Notes: generated by a model not told the origin, from the letters alone. Positions 27,248 through 36,387 are shown, counted from the first letter of the stretch. The stretch: DNA of 64,000 nt from Fibrobacterota bacterium (GCA_016715065.1 JADKBN010000002.1:744001-808000); one strand, 5' to 3'. Made by a program: numbers and translations.

Positions 27248-28369
27248 TCAGTGGACCTCGATGATCCTGTAGCCTTCCGAGGTGCGCACGAAAAGGATTT
27301 CGCGTCGCGATACGTTGTCCCCGGGATCCCACGTCACCAGCACGGTGGGGAAGTGGAACCGGTCGGCTTGGCCGCAGTCGTCGAGCATGTCGAAGACCGG
27401 GGTTTCGTTGGCTGAGTACGTCAGGCTGGATGTGTTCCGTTGGAACGTATCCAGAAGGGCGGCCAACTCCTTTCCGTTTTCTGACAAAAATTGGCTTGGC
27501 GTCCTGGCCGACCAGTTCGATCCCTCCTCGGTCGGTCGCTGGGGAAATTTCCAACGCGAGTTCGGGGTGGGGTAGACTTTTCGATGGAACAATGCTTTTC
27601 CGATGCCAGGCCCTTTCCACGTGGGGAGCGCCTTGGAAAACCACGCGCGGAAATCGCGTTCGATGTCCAGAATGGACAAGATCCGTCCATCCAGAAGCGG
27701 GATGCGCACCCGGTTCGTGTCCGGCTCCGCACCGACAACGCGTGCGGCGAGCCAATCGACGGTACCGATCAACGCGGTCTCGAAAGGTCTGGCCACCACC
27801 TTGCCGTCGCGGTCGATCAAGGCCCATTGGCCATCCCAACGAGGATGTTCGCAGGGCTTTTTGCTGTGCCACTTTTTGCCATCTTCGCACAGGAGCGTCC
27901 CCATTTCCAGGACGACCGCGTATCCGCCCCGAAACCGGTCCGCGTCCACGAACCGTGCCGGAATCGCCACCTTGCCGGCGGAATCGAAATAACCCAAGCG
28001 ATCCGTCGAGTCGTAAAATCCAGGTCGATCGCTCTTCCCATCCTTGAATAGAATCCGTCCCTCTTCCTCGCAGGGCAGATAGATGTCCGGCAGGATGGGG
28101 ACGCTGTCGTGCCCGAACGTGCTGCCGTCCCGGCGCAGATAGTGCATGTTCCGTTTGCCCGTGGCGGTATCTTCCAGGGCGACGGCGATCACGTTGCGGA
28201 AGACCTTCGCGGAAGTCGGCATCGAATACTTCGCAGGAACCCTCACCTTTCCGGATGCGTCCTTGAAGCCAACATTCCCGGTGAGGGTGTCGGTGAAGGC
28301 GTGCCAAGGGCGGGTGTCCGCCGGGGCAAGGAACAGTGCGCACAGCAGAGGGTAGAGGCTGAGGCTCAT
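27248..28369 (-). CDS. Secreted protein with WG-like repeats, paralogue B
   Basis: 373 residues from the ATG at 28369, giving a signal peptide (LYPLLCALFLAPADT); upstream in-frame residues look like noise. It carries GFKDASGKVRVPAKY and GYFDSAGKVAIPARFVDADRF repeats in the same places as its neighbour, then WALIDRDGKVVARPF. Four Cys in the middle (LPCEEEG, LLCEDG, KPCEHP) may pair. Gene order B then A on the same strand, 37 bases apart, suggests one transcript. I do not recognise a family beyond the repeat. Confidence 0.65.
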   Translation of the reverse strand: MSLSLYPLLCALFLAPADTRPWHAFTDTLTGNVGFKDASGKVRVPAKYSMPTSAKVFRNVIAVALEDTATGKRNMHYLRRDGSTFGHDSVPILPDIYLPCEEEGRILFKDGKSDRPGFYDSTDRLGYFDSAGKVAIPARFVDADRFRGGYAVVLEMGTLLCEDGKKWHSKKPCEHPRWDGQWALIDRDGKVVARPFETALIGTVDWLAARVVGAEPDTNRVRIPLLDGRILSILDIERDFRAWFSKALPTWKGPGIGKALFHRKVYPTPNSRWKFPQRPTEEGSNWSARTPSQFLSENGKELAALLDTFQRNTSSLTYSANETPVFDMLDDCGQADRFHFPTVLVTWDPGDNVSRREILFVRTSEGYRIIEVH

Positions 28370-28552
28370 GTGTCGATGTGCCTTGGTTTCGGGAAGATTG
28401 GCGAAGGTCCCCATCAATGTAGAAGGGTTTGGCCAAGACGGGAGGCTGCAGGTCCTGGCCTGCAGCCAAGGCGGGGCGCCGTTGGTTTCCTGGAGACCTT
28501 GCGATTGGCCCGAGACTTGCATTTTGTAGGCGAATCAACTGAGGTGCCCACA

Positions 28553-28999
28553 ATGAACAGTCTCCTTTTTTCGGTCCTCACGTGTCTAGGCCAGCTGGCA
28601 AGCGCGATCCCGGCGCAGAACTGGAATTCGCCGGACGATTTTTTCAATCTCAGTCCGCAGGTCGGTGGCACCACCGCTCCATCGGGCGACGTGTTCGCAG
28701 GGGTCATCGCTTCACAGAATGTCAAGGTATCCGATGGGCTGTACATCGGACTAGGCGCCGGGGTCTACGTGCAGGGAACAGAAGCTGTCGGGGAGGTTCT
28801 GCTGAAGGCCGGACTGGGTGGACTCGTGGGGGCCAGTGTGGGTCCGGCCGTTTCTGGCTCAGGCGGCCTCGCTTTGACCAACGACGTTTGGGCCAACGCG
28901 ATCTTCGCAGGCCTGCGCTGGCGGATGGATCATCGCAAGGCAGAAACGATCCATTCCGTGGCGCTGTTCGTGCCCTTGGGAATATGGATGCAGAAGTGA
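28553..28999 (+). CDS. Secreted protein of unknown function, paralogue 1
   Basis: 148 residues; GAGGTG lies 6 bases before the ATG. A signal peptide (LLFSVLTCLGQLASA) leads to a small Gly-rich protein with alternating hydrophobic strands (GLYIGLGAGVYVQG, VLLKAGLGGLVGASVGPAVSG, SVALFVPLGIW) that could be membrane beta strands. The C-terminal AIFAGLRWRMDHRKAETIHSVALFVPLGIW is nearly identical in the next gene, so they are a recent tandem duplicate. There are no known domains. Confidence 0.6.
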   Translation: MNSLLFSVLTCLGQLASAIPAQNWNSPDDFFNLSPQVGGTTAPSGDVFAGVIASQNVKVSDGLYIGLGAGVYVQGTEAVGEVLLKAGLGGLVGASVGPAVSGSGGLALTNDVWANAIFAGLRWRMDHRKAETIHSVALFVPLGIWMQK

Positions 29000-29514
29000 G
29001 CCGCCATCGGAACCGTTCCTCGTCCCTCTTTGCAGGGTGGTCCATTCGAAAATGGCGCTCCGTACTCGTGGCAGTGGCTCTGGTCGCGGCCATTGCTCCT
29101 GCCCAGAACCAATACAGATCTCCAAAAACATTCTTCAACATCAGCCCCCAGTTGGGCGGAACCAACTCTTCCAAAGGAGCGCTTTTCGCCGGTGTCGTCG
29201 TTTCCGACTACTGGATGGTTTCGGATCCGGTGTACTTGGGTGTAGGAGAGGGTGTCTTCGCGCAAGGGCAGGATGTCGTCGCGGAGGTTCTGCTGAAAGG
29301 CAGTCTGAATGGATTCCTCGGCGCCAGCATCGGCCCCTCCTTTTCGGGATCCGACGGAATTTCCCTGACCAACGATCTCTGGATCAATGCGCTTTTTGCG
29401 GGTTTGCGTTGGCGCATGGACCAACGGAAACAAGAAACCATCCATTCCGTGGCACTTTTCGTGCCGTTGGGAATTTGGCTGGAAGAGTGGGGATTGACCT
29501 CGCCCCTCCAGTGA
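28996..29514 (+). CDS. Secreted protein of unknown function, paralogue 2
   Basis: 172 residues from a GTG that overlaps the stop of paralogue 1 (GTGA), so translation is coupled. A longer N-terminus with a basic stretch precedes the hydrophobic segment SVLVAVALVAAIAPAQ. The mature part follows paralogue 1 almost residue for residue (FFNISPQLGGTN, VLLKGSLNGFLGASIGPSFSGS, ALFAGLRWRMDQRKQETIHSVALFVPLGIW). The strong conservation of the last 30 residues points to a shared binding or assembly role. Confidence 0.6.
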   Translation: MSRHRNRSSSLFAGWSIRKWRSVLVAVALVAAIAPAQNQYRSPKTFFNISPQLGGTNSSKGALFAGVVVSDYWMVSDPVYLGVGEGVFAQGQDVVAEVLLKGSLNGFLGASIGPSFSGSDGISLTNDLWINALFAGLRWRMDQRKQETIHSVALFVPLGIWLEEWGLTSPLQ

Positions 29515-29523
29515 AGAAGCAGA

Positions 29524-30531
29524 TCATGGAGCGGAAGGATTGGATGACGGAATCCGTCCATCCGGTGCCAGCGTCTCTCCTCGCGCTTGGATCTCGATTC
29601 CGGACAGATCTTTGCGCAACACCAATCGAGCGGGAAAGGGCCTGGGTGTTTCCTTCTTGGGGACGATCCCGACCGAAGGATCTTCCAGGTTCGGATCTGG
29701 ATAAGTTCCGTCCGGAAGCACGAAGGCCTCCAAGGGCGGCATCGGGATGGAGTCGAGCAACGACGGTGCGCAGCTGACGTAGGAGACCAGCCTCCAGCGT
29801 GCGGACAGCTTCACGAAGCGACCGATGCCGATTCCATGGCAGACGGCGACCTTCGAATCCGAAGGAGTGGGGCATCCCCCTCCCGGAACCCGCCAATCGG
29901 CGCCCGCGCTCCCGAGCATCTGCGCCGATTCCGATCCGAGTGGAGATCCGGGAGTCTCCGGCACCAGTCGCAACGCGACGCTCGCGAAGAAGGCGCGCGG
30001 ATGCCCAACCCTCACGGGAGCGTGGGCGACGTCCGGCCAGAAGTGGATGTTGCACCCGGCGGAATCGATGCGCGCCGCGGTACGTCCGTCGGATTCCGTC
30101 CGCTTGTTCCAGGTCTTGCAGGTGCTGTGGAAATCCTCCGCCCAGCTTCCGCCGCCGATGCGTGTGGAAGACTGGAGATTGGTCCAGCGCGTGCTGTCGT
30201 CGTAGAGGACCCACAGAGCACCCGAGCCGATCTCCACGCGGGTGGAGACCTGGGCGATCTCGGATGTGTCGAAGGTGCGATCGTAGTAGGCCTGCCCCCA
30301 GGCATTGGCCAGGGACTCGCCGTTGGGAGGAGACAGCGTGGGGGAGCTGGATTTGCGGTACCAGCTGTAGGTGGTGGGGACGCCGTGGGGCAGGCCTTCA
30401 TGTGCGAGATTCGGCCCGTACAGCGCGAGGAACCGCTTCGCGTCGAATTCCGCTGCCACCGCCGCCGAGGACAGGCAGGTGCAGGATGCGAGAAGGATCC
30501 GAAAGGAATGGAATCGGTAGGAAATGGGCAT
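29524..30531 (-). CDS. Secreted hypothetical protein
   Basis: 335 residues from the ATG at 30531. A signal peptide ends after SSAAVAA near residue 26. The mature part has many Trp/Ser/Gly and several Cys (STCKTW, AGCNIHFWPD, GGGCPTPSD, VAVCHG, VSCAP), fitting an exported disulfide-bonded protein. It is last of four same-strand genes (33.4 to 29.5 kb) that all look envelope-related. There is no family match I can name. Confidence 0.6.
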   Translation of the reverse strand: MPISYRFHSFRILLASCTCLSSAAVAAEFDAKRFLALYGPNLAHEGLPHGVPTTYSWYRKSSSPTLSPPNGESLANAWGQAYYDRTFDTSEIAQVSTRVEIGSGALWVLYDDSTRWTNLQSSTRIGGGSWAEDFHSTCKTWNKRTESDGRTAARIDSAGCNIHFWPDVAHAPVRVGHPRAFFASVALRLVPETPGSPLGSESAQMLGSAGADWRVPGGGCPTPSDSKVAVCHGIGIGRFVKLSARWRLVSYVSCAPSLLDSIPMPPLEAFVLPDGTYPDPNLEDPSVGIVPKKETPRPFPARLVLRKDLSGIEIQARGETLAPDGRIPSSNPSAP

Positions 30532-30628
30532 CGATGCCTCGGTCAATGGGAGTGGATGCCGAAAGGATACCATCTGCTCCTCGAAGCGCCTCGAATGCTT
30601 CGAATGGGTGCGAGAAGCCGAATCCGTT

Positions 30629-31525
30629 TCACTTCGGATCGCAGCGCGCCGGTCTTCTCGTGCCCAGTGGAAGACCGACCGGATCGCGAAGCGCTCGTGC
30701 CGCCGTGTTGGAGCCGGTATCGGAGGCGAATCGCATCACGCGGTAGGGTGAGTCTTCCCATCCCGACGAATCTTGTCTGACGATGCGTGGAAAGGGATGC
30801 CAGGACTCGATCACGAGGTCTTCTCCATCGGGAAACCCCTTTCTGCCACGGTCTTCGAAGACGACCTGGACCTGGGCGCCGTAGTGCAGGATGTCCCCTG
30901 CGCGCAGATCTCCCCGCGCGACGGACACCAACGAGGACAGAAGTCCCCGCGGCCCGAGATACGGAACCGCCTCGCCCATTCGCCTGCGTCCGTAGGCGGC
31001 CAAGGCCGCGCAATCGCTTCCGATGCGCAGGTCTGTTTGGTGGCCGGTTCCCACCTTGCGGGGAAGGAGAACAAAGGGTGTCTGGAGAAGCTCGGTCAGG
31101 ATTCCTGGATAGGAATCGTCGAGTCGGATGGCGACTTGGGTCGCGCGATCCGGTAGGCGGGATTGGGGCAGCTCGGCGGTGGCGAAGCCGCGGATCCAGG
31201 GACAAATTTCGTCCGTACGACACCATGCGTAGGTTCTGGTCCCGAGGCTGTCGGTCGGTGCGGGAAGCGAGTCTTCCGTTCCGACCAAGGTTGGGGTGTA
31301 GCGGATCGAATCCAAGTAGGGATAGATGCGGATGGAGTTGTCGTGGAGGGACATGTCTGGCGAAAGGCGGAACCAACGGACTCCATGGATGCCCGGTGGA
31401 GCCCGCAACACCACGGCGGATTCGCCGATCCGCGCGAAGACCACCGAGATGGCCGGTGTCTCCAAGGCGAGGGCGATGGTCGCACCGAGCGCGGCTTGGA
31501 GAAATGGAATATGCCATGGGCTCAT
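30629..31525 (-). CDS. Possible NlpC/P60-like cysteine hydrolase, exported
   Basis: 298 residues; the ATG overlaps the stop of the upstream gene (ATGA at 31522-31525). The N-terminus is hydrophobic (IPFLQAALGATIALAL), probably a signal or anchor. The C-terminal half has SDCAALAAYGRRRMG, like the catalytic-Cys region of NlpC/P60-type folds (DCSGL pattern), then RGDLRAGDILHYG and a late His in ESWHPFPRIV, the order expected for Cys and His of this superfamily. If right, it would cut peptidoglycan peptides or a similar amide. The match is by motif only and could be chance. Confidence 0.5.
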   Translation of the reverse strand: MSPWHIPFLQAALGATIALALETPAISVVFARIGESAVVLRAPPGIHGVRWFRLSPDMSLHDNSIRIYPYLDSIRYTPTLVGTEDSLPAPTDSLGTRTYAWCRTDEICPWIRGFATAELPQSRLPDRATQVAIRLDDSYPGILTELLQTPFVLLPRKVGTGHQTDLRIGSDCAALAAYGRRRMGEAVPYLGPRGLLSSLVSVARGDLRAGDILHYGAQVQVVFEDRGRKGFPDGEDLVIESWHPFPRIVRQDSSGWEDSPYRVMRFASDTGSNTAARALRDPVGLPLGTRRPARCDPK

Positions 31526-32787
31526 TGGTTGGAGGGACAACCCAGAAGCACGATCTCGGAAATGGGAAGGTCCTTGAAGCGTTGTCCAGGCTCCACATCC
31601 GTGAATTCGATGCGAATGTGTTTCGGAGGCGGCTCCATTTTGGAGTATCCTTCGTCGAAGCCTGGGCGGCAGCCGGGAACGCGGAACAGGTCCAGCTCGC
31701 CGATCCTGCGCGGGATGGAGTCGGGTGGTGCACCACCGGACGCCTGGGCGGCAGGATGCCCGTTGATGGTGAAGTTTTTGAGCCGGGAATTGTCCGACCA
31801 GAGCTTCACGGACTTGCAGAATCCAGGCGTGATCTGGATGTACCCCAGGTGGATGCTGTCGGGGATGGTGACATCCAGCCAAGCCTTCGCGCCGTTGTTC
31901 GGGGCCACCCAAGCGGTGGAGAAGTCGTTGTCGGAAAGCGAGGAGAGGGGGTAGTCGGGAAGGTTCGATGAGCCACGCCAAGGAGGGTTCTCCCAAACCG
32001 CGTTGGAGAGGAAGTACTTCTCTTTCTTGTAGGCATTGGAAAACCAGATCCAGTTTGCGTTGTCCATCCTTCCCAGATCCAGATCGGTTGCCCGGTGCAC
32101 CCAAAGATTTCCTTCCCGGGTCAGCGAAGGGCCGTTGCTCTTGAAGGTGATCGCCTTCCGGTCGAGGTCGGAAACATCCACGGTCAAAAGGAAATCGTGG
32201 ACGATTCCTGTCCCCCAATTCTTCGCGGGCCGGAAATCCCAATGCATGGTCCGAGGAGAAAACTCGGCGAGATTCTCTTCGCCTTTCACTTCGGAATCCC
32301 ACAGCGATCCGGTGGACGTCACGTGCAGGTCCAATCGATGCAGCCCGGGCGGAAGGATCATCGGGGCCGTGAACCAACGCCGTAGCGGTCGCTCGCCGGC
32401 GTTTGTCGTGTCTTTGAGCCGTTTCCCCGTCGATGCCAGGAGGATCGGGCCAGGTTTCATCCGAGCGGGTTTGCCCCCGTCGACCCGGAACTTCGCGCGC
32501 GAGAAGGTCCTGGTATCCCAGGCAGCGGCATCAAGGAAGTTGGTGGCGTGGAAATCGATCGGCGCGCCATAGGGTGCACGGAGGGTGTCGCCGTCGTTTT
32601 GGATCCAGTAGCGCGCATGGATCCGCGCCGAATCCTCCTCGATCACGACCGACAGAGTCTCTGACAGAATCTGTGCCGTGGTCGCCTTCAGCGGATGTGG
32701 GGCGCCGAGGATCGCGTCGGGAGCCGCGTCCAAGCCAACGCCGTTGGAGGCCAGGGAAACGAGGAACGAACAAAGGTGCGGGATCAT
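31522..32787 (-). CDS. Secreted protein with NADase-type glycan-binding (discoidin-like) domain
   Basis: 421 residues with a weak signal peptide (HLCSFLVSLASNGVGLDA). The first 230 residues are beta-rich and unfamiliar. Residues 265-395 carry the pattern LSDNDFSTAWVAPNNGAKAW...TPGFCKSVKLWSDNSRLKNFTI, typical of the discoidin-like module often labelled NADase-type glycan-binding domain. It is translationally coupled to the possible hydrolase downstream and follows the YdcF-like gene by 30 bases. A role in binding cell-wall or plant glycans is a guess. Confidence 0.65.
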   Translation of the reverse strand: MIPHLCSFLVSLASNGVGLDAAPDAILGAPHPLKATTAQILSETLSVVIEEDSARIHARYWIQNDGDTLRAPYGAPIDFHATNFLDAAAWDTRTFSRAKFRVDGGKPARMKPGPILLASTGKRLKDTTNAGERPLRRWFTAPMILPPGLHRLDLHVTSTGSLWDSEVKGEENLAEFSPRTMHWDFRPAKNWGTGIVHDFLLTVDVSDLDRKAITFKSNGPSLTREGNLWVHRATDLDLGRMDNANWIWFSNAYKKEKYFLSNAVWENPPWRGSSNLPDYPLSSLSDNDFSTAWVAPNNGAKAWLDVTIPDSIHLGYIQITPGFCKSVKLWSDNSRLKNFTINGHPAAQASGGAPPDSIPRRIGELDLFRVPGCRPGFDEGYSKMEPPPKHIRIEFTDVEPGQRFKDLPISEIVLLGCPSNQ

Positions 32788-32817
32788 GCCCGCAAAGTTA
32801 GCTGCCTGTCGATCGCT

Positions 32818-33453
32818 CTAGGGATTCCTGAACAGGTACGTCGCCAGTCCCGGCACCTCGCGCGCCACGGAATAGAGATCCCTCGGTTCGTACAGGCGCG
32901 AGTGGATGTGGCCTTGCATCGGGACACCGTGGCGTTTCAGTGCCAATCGCAGGCGGGTGATGTGGAAGAAGCTCGAGGACACGGCAACGGTCTTCGCATC
33001 GTTTTCGCGCATCCAGCGCTCGGCGAAGCGGGCGGTCTCGAAGGTGTTCACCCCGTTGCCGTCCACGAGAATGATGGAATCCGGCACCTGGTTGGCCAAC
33101 AGGAAATCGCGCATGGCCAGGGCTTCGTCCCGTCCCTCGACTCCGGTGCCGCCGCTGACCAGGATCCTTCGACAATTTCCGGTGCGGTGGTAGTCCAGCG
33201 TGGCGAGAAGCCGGCCGTGGAGGTTTCGGGACAGGGTTCCGTCGGGGTGGACCATGGATCCGGGCACGATCAACAGATCCACAGGTTCGATCCGGTCGCG
33301 CCAGCCATCGATGCAAAGTCCTGCAGCCACCAGCACCGGCGCGGCGGCGATCAGGGCGATCCCTCGCCAGAGTCGAGGTCGTCGCGTGGTCCATGCTCGG
33401 AGGGATCGCCGCACGGTGGGGAAGGATAGGAAATGGTCAGGTCTGCCGGACAT
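32818..33453 (-). CDS. YdcF/SanA-like DUF218 membrane protein
   Basis: 211 residues if started at the ATG at 33453; another ATG at 33489 would add 12 residues but its start codon overlaps that of the divergent lipoprotein. One membrane segment (IALIAAAPVLVAAGLCI) is followed by the DUF218 domain with VPGSMVHPDG, RRILVSGGTG, EALAMRDFLL, NTFETARFAERWM and SSSFFHITRL. Family members (SanA, ElyC, YdcF) are linked to envelope integrity and peptidoglycan-precursor handling; the biochemical role is not settled. It is first in the leftward run of four envelope-type genes. Confidence 0.8.
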   Translation of the reverse strand: MSGRPDHFLSFPTVRRSLRAWTTRRPRLWRGIALIAAAPVLVAAGLCIDGWRDRIEPVDLLIVPGSMVHPDGTLSRNLHGRLLATLDYHRTGNCRRILVSGGTGVEGRDEALAMRDFLLANQVPDSIILVDGNGVNTFETARFAERWMRENDAKTVAVSSSFFHITRLRLALKRHGVPMQGHIHSRLYEPRDLYSVAREVPGLATYLFRNP

Positions 33454-33487
33454 TCCTTCGGGCAGGTCGTGCGCTATCTTTCGCGGC

Positions 33488-33946
33488 ATGTTCCTGCTTG
33501 GCAAGATTGAAGGGGCCGCGTTCGCATCCATTGGGATTCTTGCCCTGCTCGCCGGTTGCTGGGCTCCCATAGAGTACTACCTGGAGGGCGACCCGCCCGC
33601 GAATGCCCAAGTGGAACTGGTGGTCGGAGAAAGAGACTCCTTCGTGGTGGCTGCCGGCGATCCCAAGCGCTATCGTGCGATCCATGTCGATTGGGAAATC
33701 GCGCCAGCCGACTTCCGGAGGTTCCCTTACCGGCTGGCCGTCGAAAACGATGAGACAATAAATGTTACGTCGGATTCGATCACCTCGCCGAAAGGCCAGC
33801 TCGATTTCCTCTGGGAGTGTCCCCGGGATCGTTTCATGGATACGACGACCTGCGCCGCGGCGACATCCCACACAGCGATGATCTTCGCATCGCTGCCTGA
33901 CGGGGTGCGGCTCCTCGTTGGCCAAGCGGGAGGCAGGTACCGATGA
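33488..33946 (+). CDS. Small putative lipoprotein
   Basis: 152 residues. The lipobox LLAGC puts the lipid Cys at 24. The mature part is short, beta-rich and not recognisable; CPRDRFMDTTTCAAA may hold a disulfide. The last codons overlap the next gene (ATGA at 33943-33946), so the two are coupled and may form a complex. Confidence 0.6.
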   Translation: MFLLGKIEGAAFASIGILALLAGCWAPIEYYLEGDPPANAQVELVVGERDSFVVAAGDPKRYRAIHVDWEIAPADFRRFPYRLAVENDETINVTSDSITSPKGQLDFLWECPRDRFMDTTTCAAATSHTAMIFASLPDGVRLLVGQAGGRYR

Positions 33947-34527
33947 TCTGTACCTCCTGGTTGTTGGCCGCGACCATCTGGTCCAAAGGGCTGGATTTCG
34001 AGGCCCTTCATTTTGGCCTCCAGTACGAGGTGGCGGTGCCCACCGACCATCGCAATCCCGTGTGGCCCGGGCCCGGCGTGGATTTCGGCGTGGATCCCTG
34101 GCATTTTCGGTATGTCTACCAGGCAAGGTTCTTCGGAGATGGACTCGATGGCGATGAGGTTTTCCTGGGAGGGGAGAAGCCCCGGTTGCAGAAGTACAGA
34201 CATCGTCTCACCACCAGCTGGGAACACTGGAAAGAGATCTTTCGCTTCGAGGTGGGCGCAGGATGGGCTTGGTCGAGAGTGGATGCCCTGGAAGAACAGA
34301 TGGATCCGAGGCCGGTCTTCGAAGCTTACCAAGCTTTCGGTGTTGAGCACATTCAGGAGCGCTTCGACGAGCTGCATTGGTACCGCCTTCACACGGATCG
34401 CCAGTGGGGACCGGTAGGCTTGTTGGGGATTGGTTTTGGAAGACGGGAACGATGGATGATCGGCGTCCTGGCCGAGTACTGGAAGGCGCCGATGTACGGA
34501 CTGACCCTGCGCTTGCGATTGCTCTGA
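33943..34527 (+). CDS. Hypothetical outer-membrane-type protein
   Basis: 194 residues, overlapping the lipoprotein stop. A short hydrophobic start (TSWLLAATIWS) may be a signal peptide. The rest is full of aromatic residues alternating with charged ones (FRYVYQARFFG, WEHWKEIFRFEVGAGWAW, LLGIGFGRRERWMIGVLAEYW, GLTLRLRLL) and ends in Leu, which fits a small beta-barrel. The function is unknown. Confidence 0.55.
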   Translation: MICTSWLLAATIWSKGLDFEALHFGLQYEVAVPTDHRNPVWPGPGVDFGVDPWHFRYVYQARFFGDGLDGDEVFLGGEKPRLQKYRHRLTTSWEHWKEIFRFEVGAGWAWSRVDALEEQMDPRPVFEAYQAFGVEHIQERFDELHWYRLHTDRQWGPVGLLGIGFGRRERWMIGVLAEYWKAPMYGLTLRLRLL

Positions 34528-34536
34528 GGGTTTCGG

Positions 34537-35826
34537 TTAGCGCAGGCCGCTCAGCGCGGTGGTCGAGGTCTGCCCTTCTGTGGTGGTGCGCAACAGGACG
34601 GTTGTGGACGAGATGTTCCAGCGAACCGTTGCGCCAGGAGCCAGGTTGACGGTTTCTGACAGGCGATTTCCCGAGAGATCCCAAATCGCGGCTTCAACTC
34701 CGGATGCGGAGGTGTTGTCCAGGCGAATTCCGCCGGGGAAAGTGGAGGCGGAGAGGTGCGATGGCGAAGCCATCCGCGCTTCGATGCCCGAAGTCCAGGT
34801 CAGGGTGGCGCCGGCGCCGCTGGTCGCATGGGAAACTTCGGCTTCCACCGCGCTGGCGGCAGAAAGTGTCAAGGAATAGGGAGGGGTGAAGGCGGTTCCC
34901 GATCCCGCCGTGTTGCCCGAGCATCCCGTGAACGTGGAGTTCTTCACCGTCACGGCGGTGAAGTCATTGTCGAACAAGTCGATGGGCTTCTTCTGTCCGA
35001 TGAACGCGCTGTTTTCCACCAGGATGTTGGCTTTGAAGCCGGCACGGACGCCGTGGTTCTGTCCCGGGTCCTTGCTATTGAACAAGCAGTTGGCCACATG
35101 GACCTTGCCGAAGCGCACCCGCGGCATGCGCTCGGCCACGCCCTCGCCCCACCAGGTCTTGAAGAAGGTCACGCTGAGCTTGCCGTCGGAGGCTTCCGTG
35201 TCGGAGCCGCCCAGGAGGTTGCTGAAGCGGTGGGACTTGCCGGAAGTTCCCGATGGGTAGGATTTGTCCGAATAGTGGAACTTGGTCCAACTGATGGTGA
35301 CGAAGTCCGATCCTTTGGTGATGTCGGTGTTGCCGTCCTCGCCGTCGAAGACGTCCATGTGGTCGAGCCAGATGTTCGTGGCGCTGTTGATGATGGAGAT
35401 GGCGTCCTTGCGGGATTCGCCGGCGCTGCCGCAGTCGTTGTCGCAAGCGCCTGGGCCTTCGACGATCAGATTCCTGAGGATCACGTTCTTGACCCCGCTC
35501 AGGTAGAGGTTCCCCTTGATCCGGGCACCGGGATGCCCCATCACGGACTTGTCGCTGGCGAAGGTCACCTGGTCGGCGTTTCCTTCGCCGCGTTGACCGT
35601 AGCTGCCGATGGTCCCCTTCACCCAAATCACGTATTTGCCCGACATCTTGGCGTACTTCTGGAGATCGGCCATGGTGCTGACTTCGACTTCTGTGCCGCC
35701 GGCGCCGCCGGTGGTGCCACCGTTCTGGGAGGCCCAGCCCATGGCCTTGTCGGAAGGGCTGGCTGCCATGGCGGGGGCGGTGAGGGTCGCCAAGGCGCAA
35801 AGGGCAAGGAGCAGGTGGTTTCGCAT
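34537..35826 (-). CDS. Pectate lyase, PL1 family, with T9SS-like C-terminal tail
   Basis: 429 residues. The signal peptide ends at AMAA (about 22). Residues 25-310 are a family 1 pectate lyase beta-helix: KYVIWVKGTI, NVILRNLIVEG, then DAISIINSATNIWLDHMDV with the Ca-binding Asp residues, FVTISWTKFHYSDKS and the catalytic-Arg region AERMPRVRFGKVHVANC. It cleaves polygalacturonate by beta-elimination outside the cell. The last 80 residues (GIRLDNTSASGVEAAIWDLSG then strand-rich) resemble a secretion sorting tail like that of the GLUG protein. With the GH9 enzyme this gives a plant-polymer-degrading theme. Confidence 0.88.
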   Translation of the reverse strand: MRNHLLLALCALATLTAPAMAASPSDKAMGWASQNGGTTGGAGGTEVEVSTMADLQKYAKMSGKYVIWVKGTIGSYGQRGEGNADQVTFASDKSVMGHPGARIKGNLYLSGVKNVILRNLIVEGPGACDNDCGSAGESRKDAISIINSATNIWLDHMDVFDGEDGNTDITKGSDFVTISWTKFHYSDKSYPSGTSGKSHRFSNLLGGSDTEASDGKLSVTFFKTWWGEGVAERMPRVRFGKVHVANCLFNSKDPGQNHGVRAGFKANILVENSAFIGQKKPIDLFDNDFTAVTVKNSTFTGCSGNTAGSGTAFTPPYSLTLSAASAVEAEVSHATSGAGATLTWTSGIEARMASPSHLSASTFPGGIRLDNTSASGVEAAIWDLSGNRLSETVNLAPGATVRWNISSTTVLLRTTTEGQTSTTALSGLR

Positions 35827-35944
35827 GGAGAGTCCTCCGGACTAGGTGTTGCCTTTCCAGAATACCCGCCGCTGCGAAGGAATCAGTCCCGATTCGGAAC
35901 GCGACCGTTGAGGTTCGGTCCATTCATCTTCAACTCGGGGATGG

Positions 35945-36184
35945 CTAGAACAGTTCCTGGATCAGCTCATCCCTTGTCTTCCCAAAGTGTTCGGCAATGT
36001 CGCCAAGGATCGCCGAAAGCGTGCCGATCTTCAGCGGATCGTGTTTGGGGATTGTGATGTGGTGTGTCCCCTGGCGATCGGTTGTCAGTCGCATATGGCT
36101 TCCAACCTGGCGTGTCGGTGTGTACCCGAATCTTCGCAAGGCTCCTGCGAGATCGGTTCCAGAAAGATCCCGTGGCAACCTCAC
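35945..36184 (-). CDS. hicA: HicA-family toxin
   Basis: 79 residues from a GTG that overlaps the hicB-like stop (GTGA). It has the HicA double-stranded-RNA-binding-like fold with the catalytic His in QVGSHMRLT and HHITIPKHDPLKIGTLSAILGDI, the family signature. HicA toxins cut mRNA. Unlike the classic hicA-hicB order, the antitoxin gene comes first here. Confidence 0.85.
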   Translation of the reverse strand: MRLPRDLSGTDLAGALRRFGYTPTRQVGSHMRLTTDRQGTHHITIPKHDPLKIGTLSAILGDIAEHFGKTRDELIQELF

Positions 36185-36387
36185 AGAGCAAAGACCTCTT
36201 CTTGGACACGATGAAGTCGTACCACTCTTGGGCCTTCATCTGGCTCGAAATGACAGGCAATCGCCTCGCGAGCCGATTCTCGAAGGGCGGACATCGTGTC
36301 GCCTTGAATGAAAATCGAGTGACCCAAGGCTCGTGCCTCCAGGCCACCTTCAGGAGAATCCTGGACCATGAAAATCAGTTCGTTCAT
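36181..36387 (-). CDS. hicB: HicB-like antitoxin
   Basis: 68 residues. It has a short HicB-type partial RNase H-like fold: MNELIFMVQDSPEGGLEARAL, then IFIQGDTMSALRESAREAI. There is no DNA-binding C-terminal domain, so autoregulation, if any, would need another factor. It is coupled to hicA and divergent from ispF with 64 bases between them. Confidence 0.78.
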   Translation of the reverse strand: MNELIFMVQDSPEGGLEARALGHSIFIQGDTMSALRESAREAIACHFEPDEGPRVVRLHRVQEEVFAL

